Below, piece after piece: positions 42,052-52,589 of a stretch of 64,000 bases of DNA; positions within the stretch are counted from its first letter, which is position 1, and every line of letters starts with the position of its first letter. The DNA comes from Limnoperna fortunei. Taxonomy: Eukaryota > Mollusca > Bivalvia > Mytilida > Modiolidae. Under the pieces are notes generated by a model. The model was not told the DNA's origin and searched no databases. It saw only the letters and a list, made by a program, of their open reading frames with translations. The stretch spans positions 5,791,223 to 5,855,222 of the forward strand of contig OX104122.1 of the NCBI GenBank assembly GCA_944474755.1. Reading direction: 5' to 3'. The translations under genes were made by a program, and so were the position numbers.

Positions 42052-45000
42052 ATTCGATAGTGACCGTGAGCAAGGGTGCTGATACCATCAGGTAGGATGT
42101 GGCGCTTGTCGTCCTTGGCTGAGAGTGCGATCTTGTTGATCTCCTCGGCGTAGATCTGATGGAGGTGGCTCCGGATGATGTTCATCGGTCGGTAGATCTC
42201 CTTCTGAGTGTCGAGACATCGCTTGTAATCCTCGAAGGCGATGTTGCGCTTGATGACGCTCTTGGTGACTCCCTTCGCCTTCTTGGTGGTCTGACCGTCA
42301 TCCATCTTGAAGGCGTATAGCTTCGCTCGGAGCCCCACGAATTCGGTCATGGCCATGCCACCGCACTCGTCCTTAAACATCCCGATCACCTTCTTGTTCG
42401 CACCGGTTGGGATGCCGGAGGGATGCTCGGCGGGATAGTTGGAAGTGTCGAACTTCGCTTGGACGTGCGGGGCGATGTCTTGGTAGAAATTGGCGGTCTG
42501 GATCTCATAGGCCAAGCTATCGGTGTCGGTGAAGAGCAGCCGGGCGTTGTCACCGTACATCTTCTTCACGAATCCGTAGTGGAAGTCGTACATCAGGAGC
42601 TTCGAGATGTCCAAGATGCAGGCTCCCAGGTAGACTGGCTTATCGAACTTCAGCTTCGTCTTCTTCATGTGGACGGCTACCATGCTTTCGGTGAAGACGA
42701 CCCGACGATCGAAGTTGGGCTTAGCCACGAGCTTCAGCGCCTGCTTCTCTGTGGTAACCAGTCGGACGTCGACCCGCTTTCGGATGTTCTCCATGGTCTT
42801 GCCGAAGACTGAGTTGACCATGAGTTTGAAGAAATCCTTCTCTGATTCAGTCTTGGCCTCGGCTCGAAGAGCAGTGTTCAGGTCGACGTACTGCTTCAGC
42901 CACGGAGATTGCCTGAACCCGATGATTCGGTGGACTTTGGTGAGCTTCATGCCCATCTCCAAGTACAGCTTGAGATTCCTGTAGTGGAGCGTATACTTCT
43001 CACGCTTACCTAGATGAGGCACCAGCTTGCGCACCTTGTTGATCTCCACGTTCTCCGGCGCGAGTGGGTAGTCGTTGTGGGCGTTGTGGAGATCATGCGG
43101 ATATTCCAGATCACATTCCACCATGGCACCGTACTCGTGATCGTCGGGGTACCTCAAGACGTCCTCGATCGCCTCCTGCTCCATCCACTCGAAGTCTCCC
43201 GTGGGAAGGGGCTGTGCCATTGCCCACCCGTAGAGGTTATTGGCGTCGAGGTAGGTCAGGTACTTCGTGGGCTGGGAGCGATCGTAGGTCTCCATGTAAG
43301 GGTTGTTGGCACGGGCGTGGCGGTGAGAGATCATGGCCACCCCTCCTCTGGTTCCTCGCTCGAACATCAGGAGCATGTCTGCGTCGGACAATAGCTCCAA
43401 TCTGATCCCAGTGGTTTTGAGAGCAGCATTCCATGAAAGTCCGGGGGAGGTGTAGTAGTGGGCAGGATCGAGCATATAATGCTTCATGCATACATCCCTG
43501 AAGTTCTCCATGATGTCGGTCAGCAGCAGTACGTCGGTTTCGAGGTAGAGGTTGTGGTAGTCGCGCATGATCTTGCACCCGAAGACCTCCCAGACTCTCT
43601 CAGCGTGTGCATAGTCCTCATCACTGATATGCTCGCCGGATAGTGTGCTGTAGAAAGCTTCTTTGGGTGGGAGCTGGGCGTCCTCCAGCTTGGACGGTCC
43701 ATCCATATAATCGTAGGGGAATACTCCCTTACGGATCATTAGCTCGTAGCGGTCGTCAAATCTCGCCTTCACGGTCTTGAACTGGTCGGGGGTGAGGTTT
43801 TTGGCCAGGGTATCTAACGAGCAGAGCATGAAGCGCATCGAATCGATGAACCTCATCTCCAGATCATCCACCTGCTTTGAGAAGCTGATGTATTTCTCGT
43901 CGGTATTGGGGATGCAGTTGATCTTACCTGCTGTGTTCCCTAACTCTTTGACGAAGATGTGGGCATCATATCCGCTCAAGTTGTGAAAGATGATGGGGAC
44001 GTGTTTTGGAAGCTGGAATTCCAGATTGCACTGGTTGTGTGCTGCGCCGCGGTACTTGCCGGTGAGATGGTCGTGGTCACGGACCTTATCCCCATTCAAT
44101 GCGCCACCACAAATGTGGCAGTTCGTACTTGCTTTGAAACTCTCCTTGTCCTTGTCGGTCATCTCTATGGGTTTCGTCTCACTGTATAGTTTGGCGATTG
44201 CTCGCACTTCCTCCTCCATACACTGTACGAACTTCTTGGCCGCATCCTCCCCACAGTAGATGACCGATTCTTTGTAGTCGCCGTGAGCGTACTTCACGCG
44301 ATAGCAGAAACCCGAGGGTCTCTGTAGTTGGTACGCCTTCGTGTAGGATTGTAAAGGATCTGGCTGGCAGGTGTTGAGCTTCTCCGTGAAGCACTCGAAG
44401 TCCGCATAGATCACGAATGGGACTCTCATCATTTTCTTGTAGTCGCTGAAGGCTATGGTGGATCCTTCTTCCGGCATCTCGATCCTGACTGCATCCTTCT
44501 GACTGCAGTATTCCATGTGTGTGTCGAGAATGTCCTGCCTGGAGAAATGGGACAAGCACCGGCGGCAGAAGTAAACTGACTCTTTGTGACCAGTCACTTG
44601 GGAGGTCAAAAGACGCGATAGGCTCTTGATCCAGCAGTAATGCTGCTTGCCTTCGCAGGTCAGGAAGAGGAGATCTACGTGGGTAGAACCAGTGTTCTTG
44701 GATATCCTGAGGGGATATACCTGGAGATCTTCTTCACCGTCCTCACCCTTCTTTACGCCATCGAAGCCGAAGACGTTAACGTTGATGGTAACGTTCTGCT
44801 TCTCGAACCTGTCGATCGCCTTGAGTGAGACTGGGAATTCGATACCATCGAATTTCAGCTCCTCCTCCCATCTCTTATACTGAGTCATGCGGTGTGTTGA
44901 CTTCTGGTCGACTTCATCATAGTGTAGGGCTGCCCGCACCGCCCACTGGAAACAACGATCATCCTCGTTTTTCACATTGATGATCGCCTTCTTTTTCGCC

Positions 45001-46037
45001 AGTATCGATGGGGTTGGTATATACGAGCTACCTGCGAGCGGCTTGAATTTACTCAGGTGGATTTCTAGCCGCTCGATGTGTCCAAAGGTCCATCCGCTCC
45101 CTTCACGCATGTACTTACCCATATTCTCCCTGACCTTCTCCATCATGAATGCGATCTCCAAATCGAGGTCTGATGACTGGGTGAGGGTAACTTGGTCTGA
45201 CCAGAAATAGGGGATGACGTAAGTATTCTCTCCGGTCGCGGGGTTCGTTTTCACTAGCTCTACTCGGAGCAATAATTGCACCTTCAATCCCTTCTTTTGG
45301 GCGAGTGCTTCCGAGATGGTGCTGGCGATGGTACTCCGACTTATTTTCTGAAAGGTGACCATGTCGTACAGCTTCAATGGTTCGATGACGACCGTACCAA
45401 AGACGCCATTCAGTGCTTGGCGTCGATCAACTACTTTCATTTCCTCCTCTACCGGAGCATTTTTGATGTTCTCTTCCACCAATCGGAGCAGATCCTCTCT
45501 CCTGAGCCTGGAGTACTTGGTGATACCGCGGCTCTTCGCGAGTGTTTTGAGCTGCTTCTTGCTGAAGACCTCCTCGCGAGTGAATTTCCTGTTAGTTTTC
45601 TCCTCGATGAGCTTCACCAAGGCCTCCTTACTTTTCCGACTATATCCCTTCAGACCCTCATCCTTAGCTATTTGATGGAGGGTCTTCATGGTCTCTCTTA
45701 CCACGATTTTTCCTCCGCTTTGGATGCTCCCGTCTTCTGCGGGCTGCTTCCTGTGCCTCGCGCAGAGACCGTCGATTCCAGGCTTGCTCTTACAGTGTCC
45801 CTTCTTCCGCTTCAGTGGGTATCCGCAGGTACGTTTCGCACCATTAGATTCCATCATTTCGATCTTGGGGGTTGGGGTTGGGGTTGATGTTGATACAATA
45901 TTCATGTTCTTACCATTAGATTCCATTCTTCTATCGTATAATATTTCAATCTGGGAGGTTGAGGTTGGGGTTGGGGTTGATGTTGATGTGCTATCCATGT
46001 TCATACCATTAGATTCCATTCTTCCATCATGCAACAT
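42048..46037 (-). CDS. Protein-primed type B DNA polymerase
   Basis: 1329 residues with an intact frame. The N-terminus has three MESNG blocks in a Thr/Pro/Ser-rich duplication (1-66), then a C71-C82-C92-H95 zinc-type motif, then two SAP-like helices (DEGLKGYSRKSKEALVKLIE and SRGITKYSRLRREDLLRLVE). A C2HC-like finger lies near 500 (CRRCLSHFSRQDILDTHMEYC minus its end). Exonuclease motifs are IYADFECF (about 545), HNLSGYDAH (about 690) and YLETDVLLL (about 840). An endonuclease-VII-like CHICGG...DHDHLTGKYRG segment lies near 645. Polymerase motifs are YLDANNLYGW (about 930), KLMVNSVFGK (about 1075) and FTDTDS (about 1172). It replicates the linear element, probably with a terminal protein primer. 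It starts just inside the right TIR and abuts the protease gene. Confidence 0.95.
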   Translation of the reverse strand: MLHDGRMESNGMNMDSTSTSTPTPTSTSQIEILYDRRMESNGKNMNIVSTSTPTPTPKIEMMESNGAKRTCGYPLKRKKGHCKSKPGIDGLCARHRKQPAEDGSIQSGGKIVVRETMKTLHQIAKDEGLKGYSRKSKEALVKLIEEKTNRKFTREEVFSKKQLKTLAKSRGITKYSRLRREDLLRLVEENIKNAPVEEEMKVVDRRQALNGVFGTVVIEPLKLYDMVTFQKISRSTIASTISEALAQKKGLKVQLLLRVELVKTNPATGENTYVIPYFWSDQVTLTQSSDLDLEIAFMMEKVRENMGKYMREGSGWTFGHIERLEIHLSKFKPLAGSSYIPTPSILAKKKAIINVKNEDDRCFQWAVRAALHYDEVDQKSTHRMTQYKRWEEELKFDGIEFPVSLKAIDRFEKQNVTINVNVFGFDGVKKGEDGEEDLQVYPLRISKNTGSTHVDLLFLTCEGKQHYCWIKSLSRLLTSQVTGHKESVYFCRRCLSHFSRQDILDTHMEYCSQKDAVRIEMPEEGSTIAFSDYKKMMRVPFVIYADFECFTEKLNTCQPDPLQSYTKAYQLQRPSGFCYRVKYAHGDYKESVIYCGEDAAKKFVQCMEEEVRAIAKLYSETKPIEMTDKDKESFKASTNCHICGGALNGDKVRDHDHLTGKYRGAAHNQCNLEFQLPKHVPIIFHNLSGYDAHIFVKELGNTAGKINCIPNTDEKYISFSKQVDDLEMRFIDSMRFMLCSLDTLAKNLTPDQFKTVKARFDDRYELMIRKGVFPYDYMDGPSKLEDAQLPPKEAFYSTLSGEHISDEDYAHAERVWEVFGCKIMRDYHNLYLETDVLLLTDIMENFRDVCMKHYMLDPAHYYTSPGLSWNAALKTTGIRLELLSDADMLLMFERGTRGGVAMISHRHARANNPYMETYDRSQPTKYLTYLDANNLYGWAMAQPLPTGDFEWMEQEAIEDVLRYPDDHEYGAMVECDLEYPHDLHNAHNDYPLAPENVEINKVRKLVPHLGKREKYTLHYRNLKLYLEMGMKLTKVHRIIGFRQSPWLKQYVDLNTALRAEAKTESEKDFFKLMVNSVFGKTMENIRKRVDVRLVTTEKQALKLVAKPNFDRRVVFTESMVAVHMKKTKLKFDKPVYLGACILDISKLLMYDFHYGFVKKMYGDNARLLFTDTDSLAYEIQTANFYQDIAPHVQAKFDTSNYPAEHPSGIPTGANKKVIGMFKDECGGMAMTEFVGLRAKLYAFKMDDGQTTKKAKGVTKSVIKRNIAFEDYKRCLDTQKEIYRPMNIIRSHLHQIYAEEINKIALSAKDDKRHILPDGISTLAHGHYRI

Positions 46038-46065
46038 TTCAACATTTCAATTTTCGATGCCATGC

Positions 46066-46180
46066 TTGTATTTACCCCATAGTTAATAGGAACCCCTCCC
46101 CGTTTGCATTTTTGGTCCGGATTGGCATTTCCAAGCAGGATTTTCCCTTAGTGCGGCAGAAACCCCCTTTGCACACTACT
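46066..46180 (-). repeat. Polinton right TIR
   Basis: Exact inverted copy of 34578-34692. With one mismatch at 46065 it extends to 46058. Confidence 0.97.
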
Positions 46181-46186
46181 TAAGTG
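46181..46186 (+). repeat. 6-bp target site duplication, right
   Basis: TAAGTG, matching 34572-34577. Confidence 0.9.
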
Positions 46187-46738
46187 TGATTGAGGACGGG
46201 CTCAAACTGTAGGTAAGTGTGACGGAGGACCGCCTCATACTGTAGGTAAGTGTGATGGAAGTCCGGCTCATACTGTAAGTGAAATGGTGGACGGCCTCAT
46301 ACTGTCGGTAAGTGTGATGAAGGACCTACTCGTAATTTAGGTAAGTTTGATGGAGGACCGGCTCATGCTGTATGTAAGTGTGATTTAGGGAAGCTTATAC
46401 TGTAGGAAAGTATGATGGAGGTCCGGCTCATATTGGAGGTAAGTATGATGTAAGACCGGCTTATTCCCTAGTTAAGTGTTATGGAGGATGGGCTAATACT
46501 AGGTAGGTGATGAAAAAGGACGTTCTCATGATGTAGGTAAGTGCGATGGGGGACCGGTTCATACTGTAGGTAAGTGTGATGGAGGACCGGCTCATACTGT
46601 AGGTAAGTGTGATGTAGGAGCGGCTCATACTGCTGGTAAGTACGATGGAGGACGGGCCCATATTGTAGGTAACTGTGATGGAGGACCGGCTCATACTGTA
46701 GATAAGGGTGATGGAGATTCGGCTCATACTGTAGTTAA
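46187..46738 (+). repeat. 33-bp minisatellite, right of Polinton
   Basis: About 16 units of TGATGGAGGACCGGCTCATA then CTGTAGGTAAGTG, more diverged in the middle than at the right. It continues the array at 34090. Confidence 0.95.
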
Positions 46739-46995
46739 ATCAGACATATTTAAGACTTCAGTATTTCACTCATGCGGGAATATTCGAAATGCCTTTTAGC
46801 TACGACGCACACTTTAGTGCACAGTGCTGTTAATTGCCATTGGTAGTCTCGCGGGAATTATAAAAATAATTCTTCGAATCACGAATATATACTGATTTTA
46901 CCACGAGTTGGTGTTTATGCCAAATATTGTACCCCAGGCGTATGCGAAGGATAAAATGTGGGCAGTATGAGCCAGCCGGGGTTTAAACCTGCATC
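46739..46995. other. Non-coding spacer
   Basis: No gene or repeat recognised. Confidence 0.4.
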
Positions 46996-48165
46996 ATTAC
47001 TACATTATATGTGTCTTTTTAATGTATCTGTGTTCTCATGACCGCCGAACCGCCTCCTCTTTCAATGTGTATATGCTTTAAAGGTATCTGTGTTATCATA
47101 ACCGCCGAACCGCCTCGTCTCTATGTGTGTATGTTTTAAATGTATATGTGTTCTCATGACCGTCTAACCGCCTCCTCTCTCTTGTGTGTATGTTTTTTCA
47201 TCGAACCGCCTCCTCTCTCTATGGAAGCATGTTTTAAATGAATCTGTGTTCTCATGACTGTCTAACCACCCCTTCTCTATTTACATGTTTTAAATGTATA
47301 TGTGTTCACATTACCGCCGAACCGCCTCCTCTCTATGTGTGTATGTTTCAAATGTATCTGTGTTCTCATGACCGTCTAACCGCCTTCTCTCTCTCTATGT
47401 GTGTATGTTTTAAATGTATCTGTGTTCTCATGACCGTCGAACCGCCTCCTCTCTCTAAGTGTGTATGTTTTAAATGCATCTGTGTTCTCATGACCGTCTA
47501 ACCGCCTCCTCTCTCTTTGTGTGTATGTTTTAAATGTATCTCTGTTCTCATGACTGCCGAACCGCCTCCTCTCTCTATGTGTGTATCTTTTTAATGTATC
47601 TGTGTTCTCATGACCGTCTAAGCGCCTCCTCTCTCTTTGTGTGTATGTTTTAAATGTATATGTGTTCTCATGACCGCCGAACCACCTCCTCTCTCTATGT
47701 GTGTATCTTTTTTAATGTATCTGTGTTCTCATGACCGCCGAACCGCCTCCTCTCTCTATGTGTGTATGTTTTTAATGTATCTGTGTTCTAATGACCGTCT
47801 AACCGCCTCCTCTCTCTATGTGTGTAAGTTTTTAATGTATCTGTGTTCTAATGACCGTCGGACCGCCTCCTCTCTATGTGTGTATGTTTTAAATGTATCT
47901 GTGTTTTCATGACCGTCGAACCACCTCCTCTCTCTATGGAAGCATGTTTTAAATGCATCTGTGTTCTCATGACTGTCTCACCGCCCCTTCTCAATTTGTA
48001 TGTTTTAATTGTATACGTATGTGTTCGTATGACCGTCGAACCGCCTCCTCTCTCTATGTGTGTATGTTTTAAATGTATATGTGTTCTCATTACCGTCGAA
48101 GCGCCTCCTCTCTCTATGTGTGTATGTTTTAAAAGTATATGTGTTCTCATTATATATGTAACACT
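46996..48165. repeat. 60-bp minisatellite
   Basis: About 19 units containing GTTTTAAATGTATCTGTGTT, CTCATGACCGTCGAACCGCC and TCCTCTCTCTATGTGTGTAT. Length divisible by three keeps frames open on both strands (47238-47912, 47848-48180). These are not called as genes. Confidence 0.95.
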
Positions 48166-48269
48166 TCTAAACGTGTCCATCCGCTAAACGTGTCCGATCC
48201 GCCTAAATGTGTCTACCTAACGCCGAAACGTGTCTAGAGCGGTCACACGCCGGAACGTGTCCGATTTCA

Positions 48270-50675
48270 ACAACGCCAAAATGTCTTCTTTTATTTTGGC
48301 GTAAATGGCATTTTACAAGCTCTGTGACGTCAACAAACAGACAGAATGTAATGGAACGATTGAAGAAGAAGGTTTATAAATATCCTGACTAAAGAAAAGT
48401 AAGAGATCGATTAAATGATGAGGTATTGTGGTCTCAAATGCCAGACATCAAACAAGCTACAATGCTTAAAGAAGAAAATCCAGAGGGCATCTAGATAATA
48501 GCAGTACATTTAAAAGAATGTTTCTGAGCGAATGATAACAAAATATCTGCTGCTGTATTTCTTTGACAGAGAAACTATAACAAGTACTATCTTTAAAAAA
48601 GATATTCGACGCATTTAACTCTTAGAGATGTATGTAAAGTAGAACTGAAACTGGATAAACTGAACAATAAGGAAAAAAAAATATCAAACGAAAGAAAGAG
48701 ACAAAGAGACAAGCAACATAAACATATTCTTCCATTAATGTTTGTGTGTGTTGGGGGGGGGAATAATTAACGTGCTGCGAACGTGTATCCTTTCAAAATA
48801 AGGTTATAATATAAGAAGCTTGCTACATTGATGCATTAATCATAGACTTTTATAACATGTTATTAAACAATAATGGTATTATCAAAAAGATACTTTGCAA
48901 TAAGAGCTCCATCTCCTATCTGTACGTGAATGACGACGGACGCAAACAAATAAGATAGGCATTAATGGCTTTAAAAATCATAGAGTTAACAATAAACATA
49001 TTTAAATTATCCCCAATTAAAAGCCCTTTCAGAAGTATAAGACCACAATGGTAAATTTAAAAAAAACTGTCTAATATATATATATCTCTCTGAGTTTTGT
49101 CTTGCGATGTAGGGTATTTATTAACTCAAAAACAATTTAGTTTACATTTTAAAATTTCAAAACAGGACATTTAAAAAAGATATATAAATTTCATAAGCAA
49201 ATATTACTTACATGCATCAATATTCATAACAATTTATTATTTTATTAATTTGACTATTTTTTTAAATGGGAACCTCTTAGAAAAATATTTTAATTAGAAT
49301 TGTATTTAACATGAACACAAAATGTCAATTCAATGCTAATTAAATGTGAAATCTGTAATGTGTATATGTTATTCCAAAAATAGCTTGGGGTTGGGGAGAT
49401 ATACTGTATGGGTAATTGAGATCCAAATGAGTTATTGCAACGGAACCCTCTGTGAATTTTACTGTTACTTCTATGGGCTGTGCGTGTATAATAAAAACAA
49501 AATGTGTTATCGAACCACTGTGTCTCGTGTAAGTCATTTGGCGTTCCGACTATTACCGATGACCTAATTACCTTTGTGTAGGATCATTTGTACGACAATA
49601 ATTTCACGAGAGAGAGAGAGGGAGAGAGAGAGAGAGAGAGAGAATTAATTGTTTATCAGTCCTAAATAGCATTCATTTGCATAAAAATCATTTTCTAAAG
49701 TTTAATTACGACTACCAATTGTCAATTGTTTTAAAAAACCAATCTGCTGGAATAACAATTGAGAAATGCAAATAGGGATGCTTTTCAGAGTATACCATAG
49801 TAGATTGTTCGAACGCAGAATTTTTTACTATTTTTGTCCAATCAGAGTGCAAGTTTGTCTTCAATTATAGTATGTTACCATAGGTAAGCGTCTTTTAGTT
49901 CAAAGGTCACAATTCGAAAATATACCGACTGCGTCGGAAAAAAATGTTCCGAAAAGTGCAAACGTGTACGTTCGGCACAGGAGATGCGTGAACATGGACG
50001 ATCTATTGGATTGGAGTCGATAAAGACTAACCACGCAGCATACCATAGAAATGTGACACTATATACGAGAGCATACGGCATGCAGTGTTTACAGTTGAAA
50101 TAGAACACAAAAGAATCCTTTTTTTAAGAAAGAAGTAAATCAAACCAGCCGCCGGTTTGGGTATATATACTTGCAAATTTAATTATAACCGAAATTTAAG
50201 AAATAAGTCTTAGTATATCCTGATGAGATGCTTGGAGAAAAACAAGGAGGTGACTTATTATTCCCGATACGGGGAAATTGCAATAGGCGAAGGAACAGTT
50301 GTATTTTCCAGTGGTTTCTTGAGAAAAGTAAATATAATAATAACGGAACAGTACTAAACAAATGAGAAACATTGTACATAATTAAAGATAATAGATTTGA
50401 AATAAGAAAAATGAATGCATAGGTTATGTAATAAACATGATTAATTTTCAGTGCATCGTTTAATCAGATGTATATGTTAGGTTCATTATGGTACGGAAGA
50501 TATAATTGTTCTTGACTTTTACTGAACATAAACCCATGCACAAAAGAAAAGGTTCATACAGAAAACAATCCAGTAAATGATTTGTTATGTATAGTTCTTA
50601 TGTTAAAACTTATGTAGGAAACTATACAGAAACCAGTTGACCTATACAGAAATTACCGCATAGTGAAATAAATGT
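48270..50675. other. AT-rich interior, no gene
   Basis: Contains a (GA)n run at 49608-49643. Short frames at 49340-49567, 49875-50108 and 50179-50379 lack support. Confidence 0.45.
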
Positions 50676-50679
50676 TATT

Positions 50680-50875
50680 TAAATAGTGTTTAAGGCCACT
50701 TTCAACAATTTTTCAGATATATCTGTGGCACCCAGTTTTTAGTGAGTGAGGAAGAAAGACCCTAACCTTACTGTAGGAAAACTGCCAATCTTTGTGAATT
50801 AAGATTGGAGTCGAGTACACGTTGACTGGGGTTACACTAAACTCGCACACTCAGTAAAATAAATGAGAATGTAAC
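50680..50875 (-). mobile_element. SINE copy
   Basis: Minus strand with a TTTAAGGCCACTTTCAAC tail block, AACTGGGTGCC, GAATTAAGATTGGAGTCG and a decayed head. Confidence 0.75.
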
Positions 50876-51206
50876 GAGTATAACAATAAAAACAACGGAA
50901 CTATATTATAAACAAATCAAACCAATAAACTTTTTTTCAAGTGGAAAGGTTCGAACAGCACCGTTGGCAGTTAAGTTTAAGGTAAACTAGACACGTGTGG
51001 CCGTACAAGAGAGAATAGACACATCTGGACGATACGCATTGAGCACATATCAGCGTAAAGGAGTCGAACGGAAACGATTAGGTACAACAGAGAATGGACA
51101 CGTCTTTATAAGCGATAGGAATCGGACACATTTCGGCGTGCAGAAGTTGAACGGACACGATTGGACGAGGACTGTCAGGTCATTTTGATTGAATTGTTTG
51201 TTGAAC

Positions 51207-51287
<81 letters not shown>
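51207..51287. repeat. (ATTG)n microsatellite
   Basis: About 20 uninterrupted TGAT units, possibly a retroposon tail. Confidence 0.9.
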
Positions 51288-51679
51288 TGTCTGCGCTCTA
51301 ACGGTCGTAAACAGTGCTGAAAAATTTAGTACGATGTGATCCTATGTCCACGAAGAAACTGTAGACATTATCCGTGAAGTGTACAAACAGAAAAGGCGAG
51401 GTCACATTTATTCTTGTGTCGTGGTTTTCACATTTTCGTGCATTTCACCTTTCATGCTTCCTGAACCTTACTTACTAACCCTTCCAGCTTCAGCACACAT
51501 TAAACCAGAAGTTAATGATAGAAATAATTTTGATTTACCTATTTTATATGACCGCTAGAACACATTTTTTCTAAAATTTGATACAATGTTTAACAAAAAA
51601 CTGTTGCTAAAGATACAGATTAAATATAGCTAAATAGGCATAAAACATTTTAAATCATTTATAATAATAATAAAGTCAT

Positions 51680-52235
51680 AAGACTATTTGTATGCACTAT
51701 GCTGCCCCTCCCCTTATAAGACTATTAGTATGCATCCTACTGCCCCTCCCCTTATAACACGATTAGTCTGCATCCTACTGCCCCTCCCCTTATAAAAGAC
51801 TATTAGTCTGCATCCTACTGCCCCTCCCCTTATAAGACTATTAGTCTGCATGCTACTGCCCCTCCCCTTATAACACTATTAGTCTGCATCCTACTGCCCC
51901 TCCCCTTATAAAAGACTATTAGTCTGCATCCTACTGCCCCTTCCCTTATAAGACTATTAGTCTGCATGCTACTGCCCCTCCCCTTATAACACTATTAGTC
52001 TGCATCCTACTGCCCCTCCCCTTAAAACACTATTAGTCTGCATCCTACTGCCCCTCCCCTTATAAAACACTATTAGTCTGCATCCTACTGCCCCTCCCCT
52101 TATAAGACTATTAGTCTGCATGCTACTGCCCCTCCCCTTATAAGACTATTAGTCTGCATCCTACTGCCCCTCCCCTTATATGACTATTAGTCTGCATCCT
52201 ACTGTTCCCTCCCCTTATAAGACTATTAGTTTGTC
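51680..52235. repeat. C-rich 38-40-bp minisatellite
   Basis: About 14 units with TATTAGTCTGCATCCTACTG then CCCCTCCCCTTATAA. Copies with AAAGAC or CAC before TATTAG alternate in blocks, hinting at multi-unit duplication. Confidence 0.95.
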
Positions 52236-52254
52236 AGAATAGTTGTATAATATA

Positions 52255-52312
52255 TTGCCTAATTGACAGATAAATAACGGCGACCAGCTTTATTGCTTTC
52301 TGCTTTTATACA
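52255..52312 (+). repeat. Relic of the 38-bp satellite
   Basis: ATTGACAGATAAATAACGGC then GACCAGCTTTATTGC matches the unit at 11090-18462, some 34 kb away. Confidence 0.8.
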
Positions 52313-52530
52313 GATAATTTTCAGATTCAGCTTAATTTATGAACAGATATTTAATTACAAAAGTGCCTTTTAAAGCAGACGTTACCTAACGTGAAGCAAG
52401 CGGTAAATTAAAGTAAAACGATAAATTAAGGAGACGATCTTTATTCACCGATAAACTTTGGATTTATAAAACAATCACGTGTTTTATTGAGCAATGATTG
52501 TAATTGTAATGGACAGTGTAAAGATCGCGG

Positions 52531-52588
52531 GAGATAACTGAAGTTAACTAAATAGGATGTTATGAAAGAATTTACCAGTTATCTCCCA
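52531..52588. repeat. 12-bp arm hairpin
   Basis: GGGAGATAACTG and CAGTTATCTCCC are exact inverted repeats around a 34-bp centre. It may be a small MITE; TTATCTCCC ends are frequent in molluscs as I recall. Confidence 0.45.
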
Positions 52589-52589
52589 T

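Larger units (their letters stand above)
34578..46180. mobile_element. Maverick/Polinton, 11.6 kb, defective
   Basis: Perfect 115-bp TIRs starting AGTAGTGTGC, a 6-bp TSD, and the diagnostic gene set (type B polymerase, retroviral-type integrase, adenovirus-type protease, packaging ATPase, capsid protein). At 11.6 kb it is shorter than the usual 15-20 kb. Losses are visible at the phospholipase-integrase junction near 40287 and at the 3' end of the capsid gene near 36030. No penton protein was recognised. By eye the base composition is clearly richer in G+C than the flanks, as expected for a recent arrival. Polymerase and virion genes run mainly on the minus strand, while integrase, phospholipase and one small left-end gene run on the plus strand. 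Confidence 0.95.
48165..51185. mobile_element. Possible element with CGTGTCC end clusters
   Basis: At 48167-48270 ACGTGTCC or close variants occur five times on the plus strand. At 50985-51172 the same motif occurs on the minus strand (seen as GGACACG, GGACACAT). Clusters facing opposite ways 3 kb apart suggest transposase-binding repeats in subterminal inverted regions. The interior has no transposase-like frame. Confidence 0.35.

Noticed and set aside
42423..46086. Many plus-strand frames across the polymerase region (such as 45276-45887)
   Set aside because: Shadows of the intact polymerase frame in G+C-richer DNA; none shows a domain.
34578..46180. Contaminating virus or plasmid
   Set aside because: TIRs with a 6-bp duplication sit within one host minisatellite on both sides, so it is integrated.
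47238..48187. Cys-rich frames on both strands
   Set aside because: By-product of a 60-bp minisatellite; the same region is open on the opposite strand.
50215..50260. CTGATGAG as another hammerhead core
   Set aside because: No complementary stem II before GAAA and no stem III follow.
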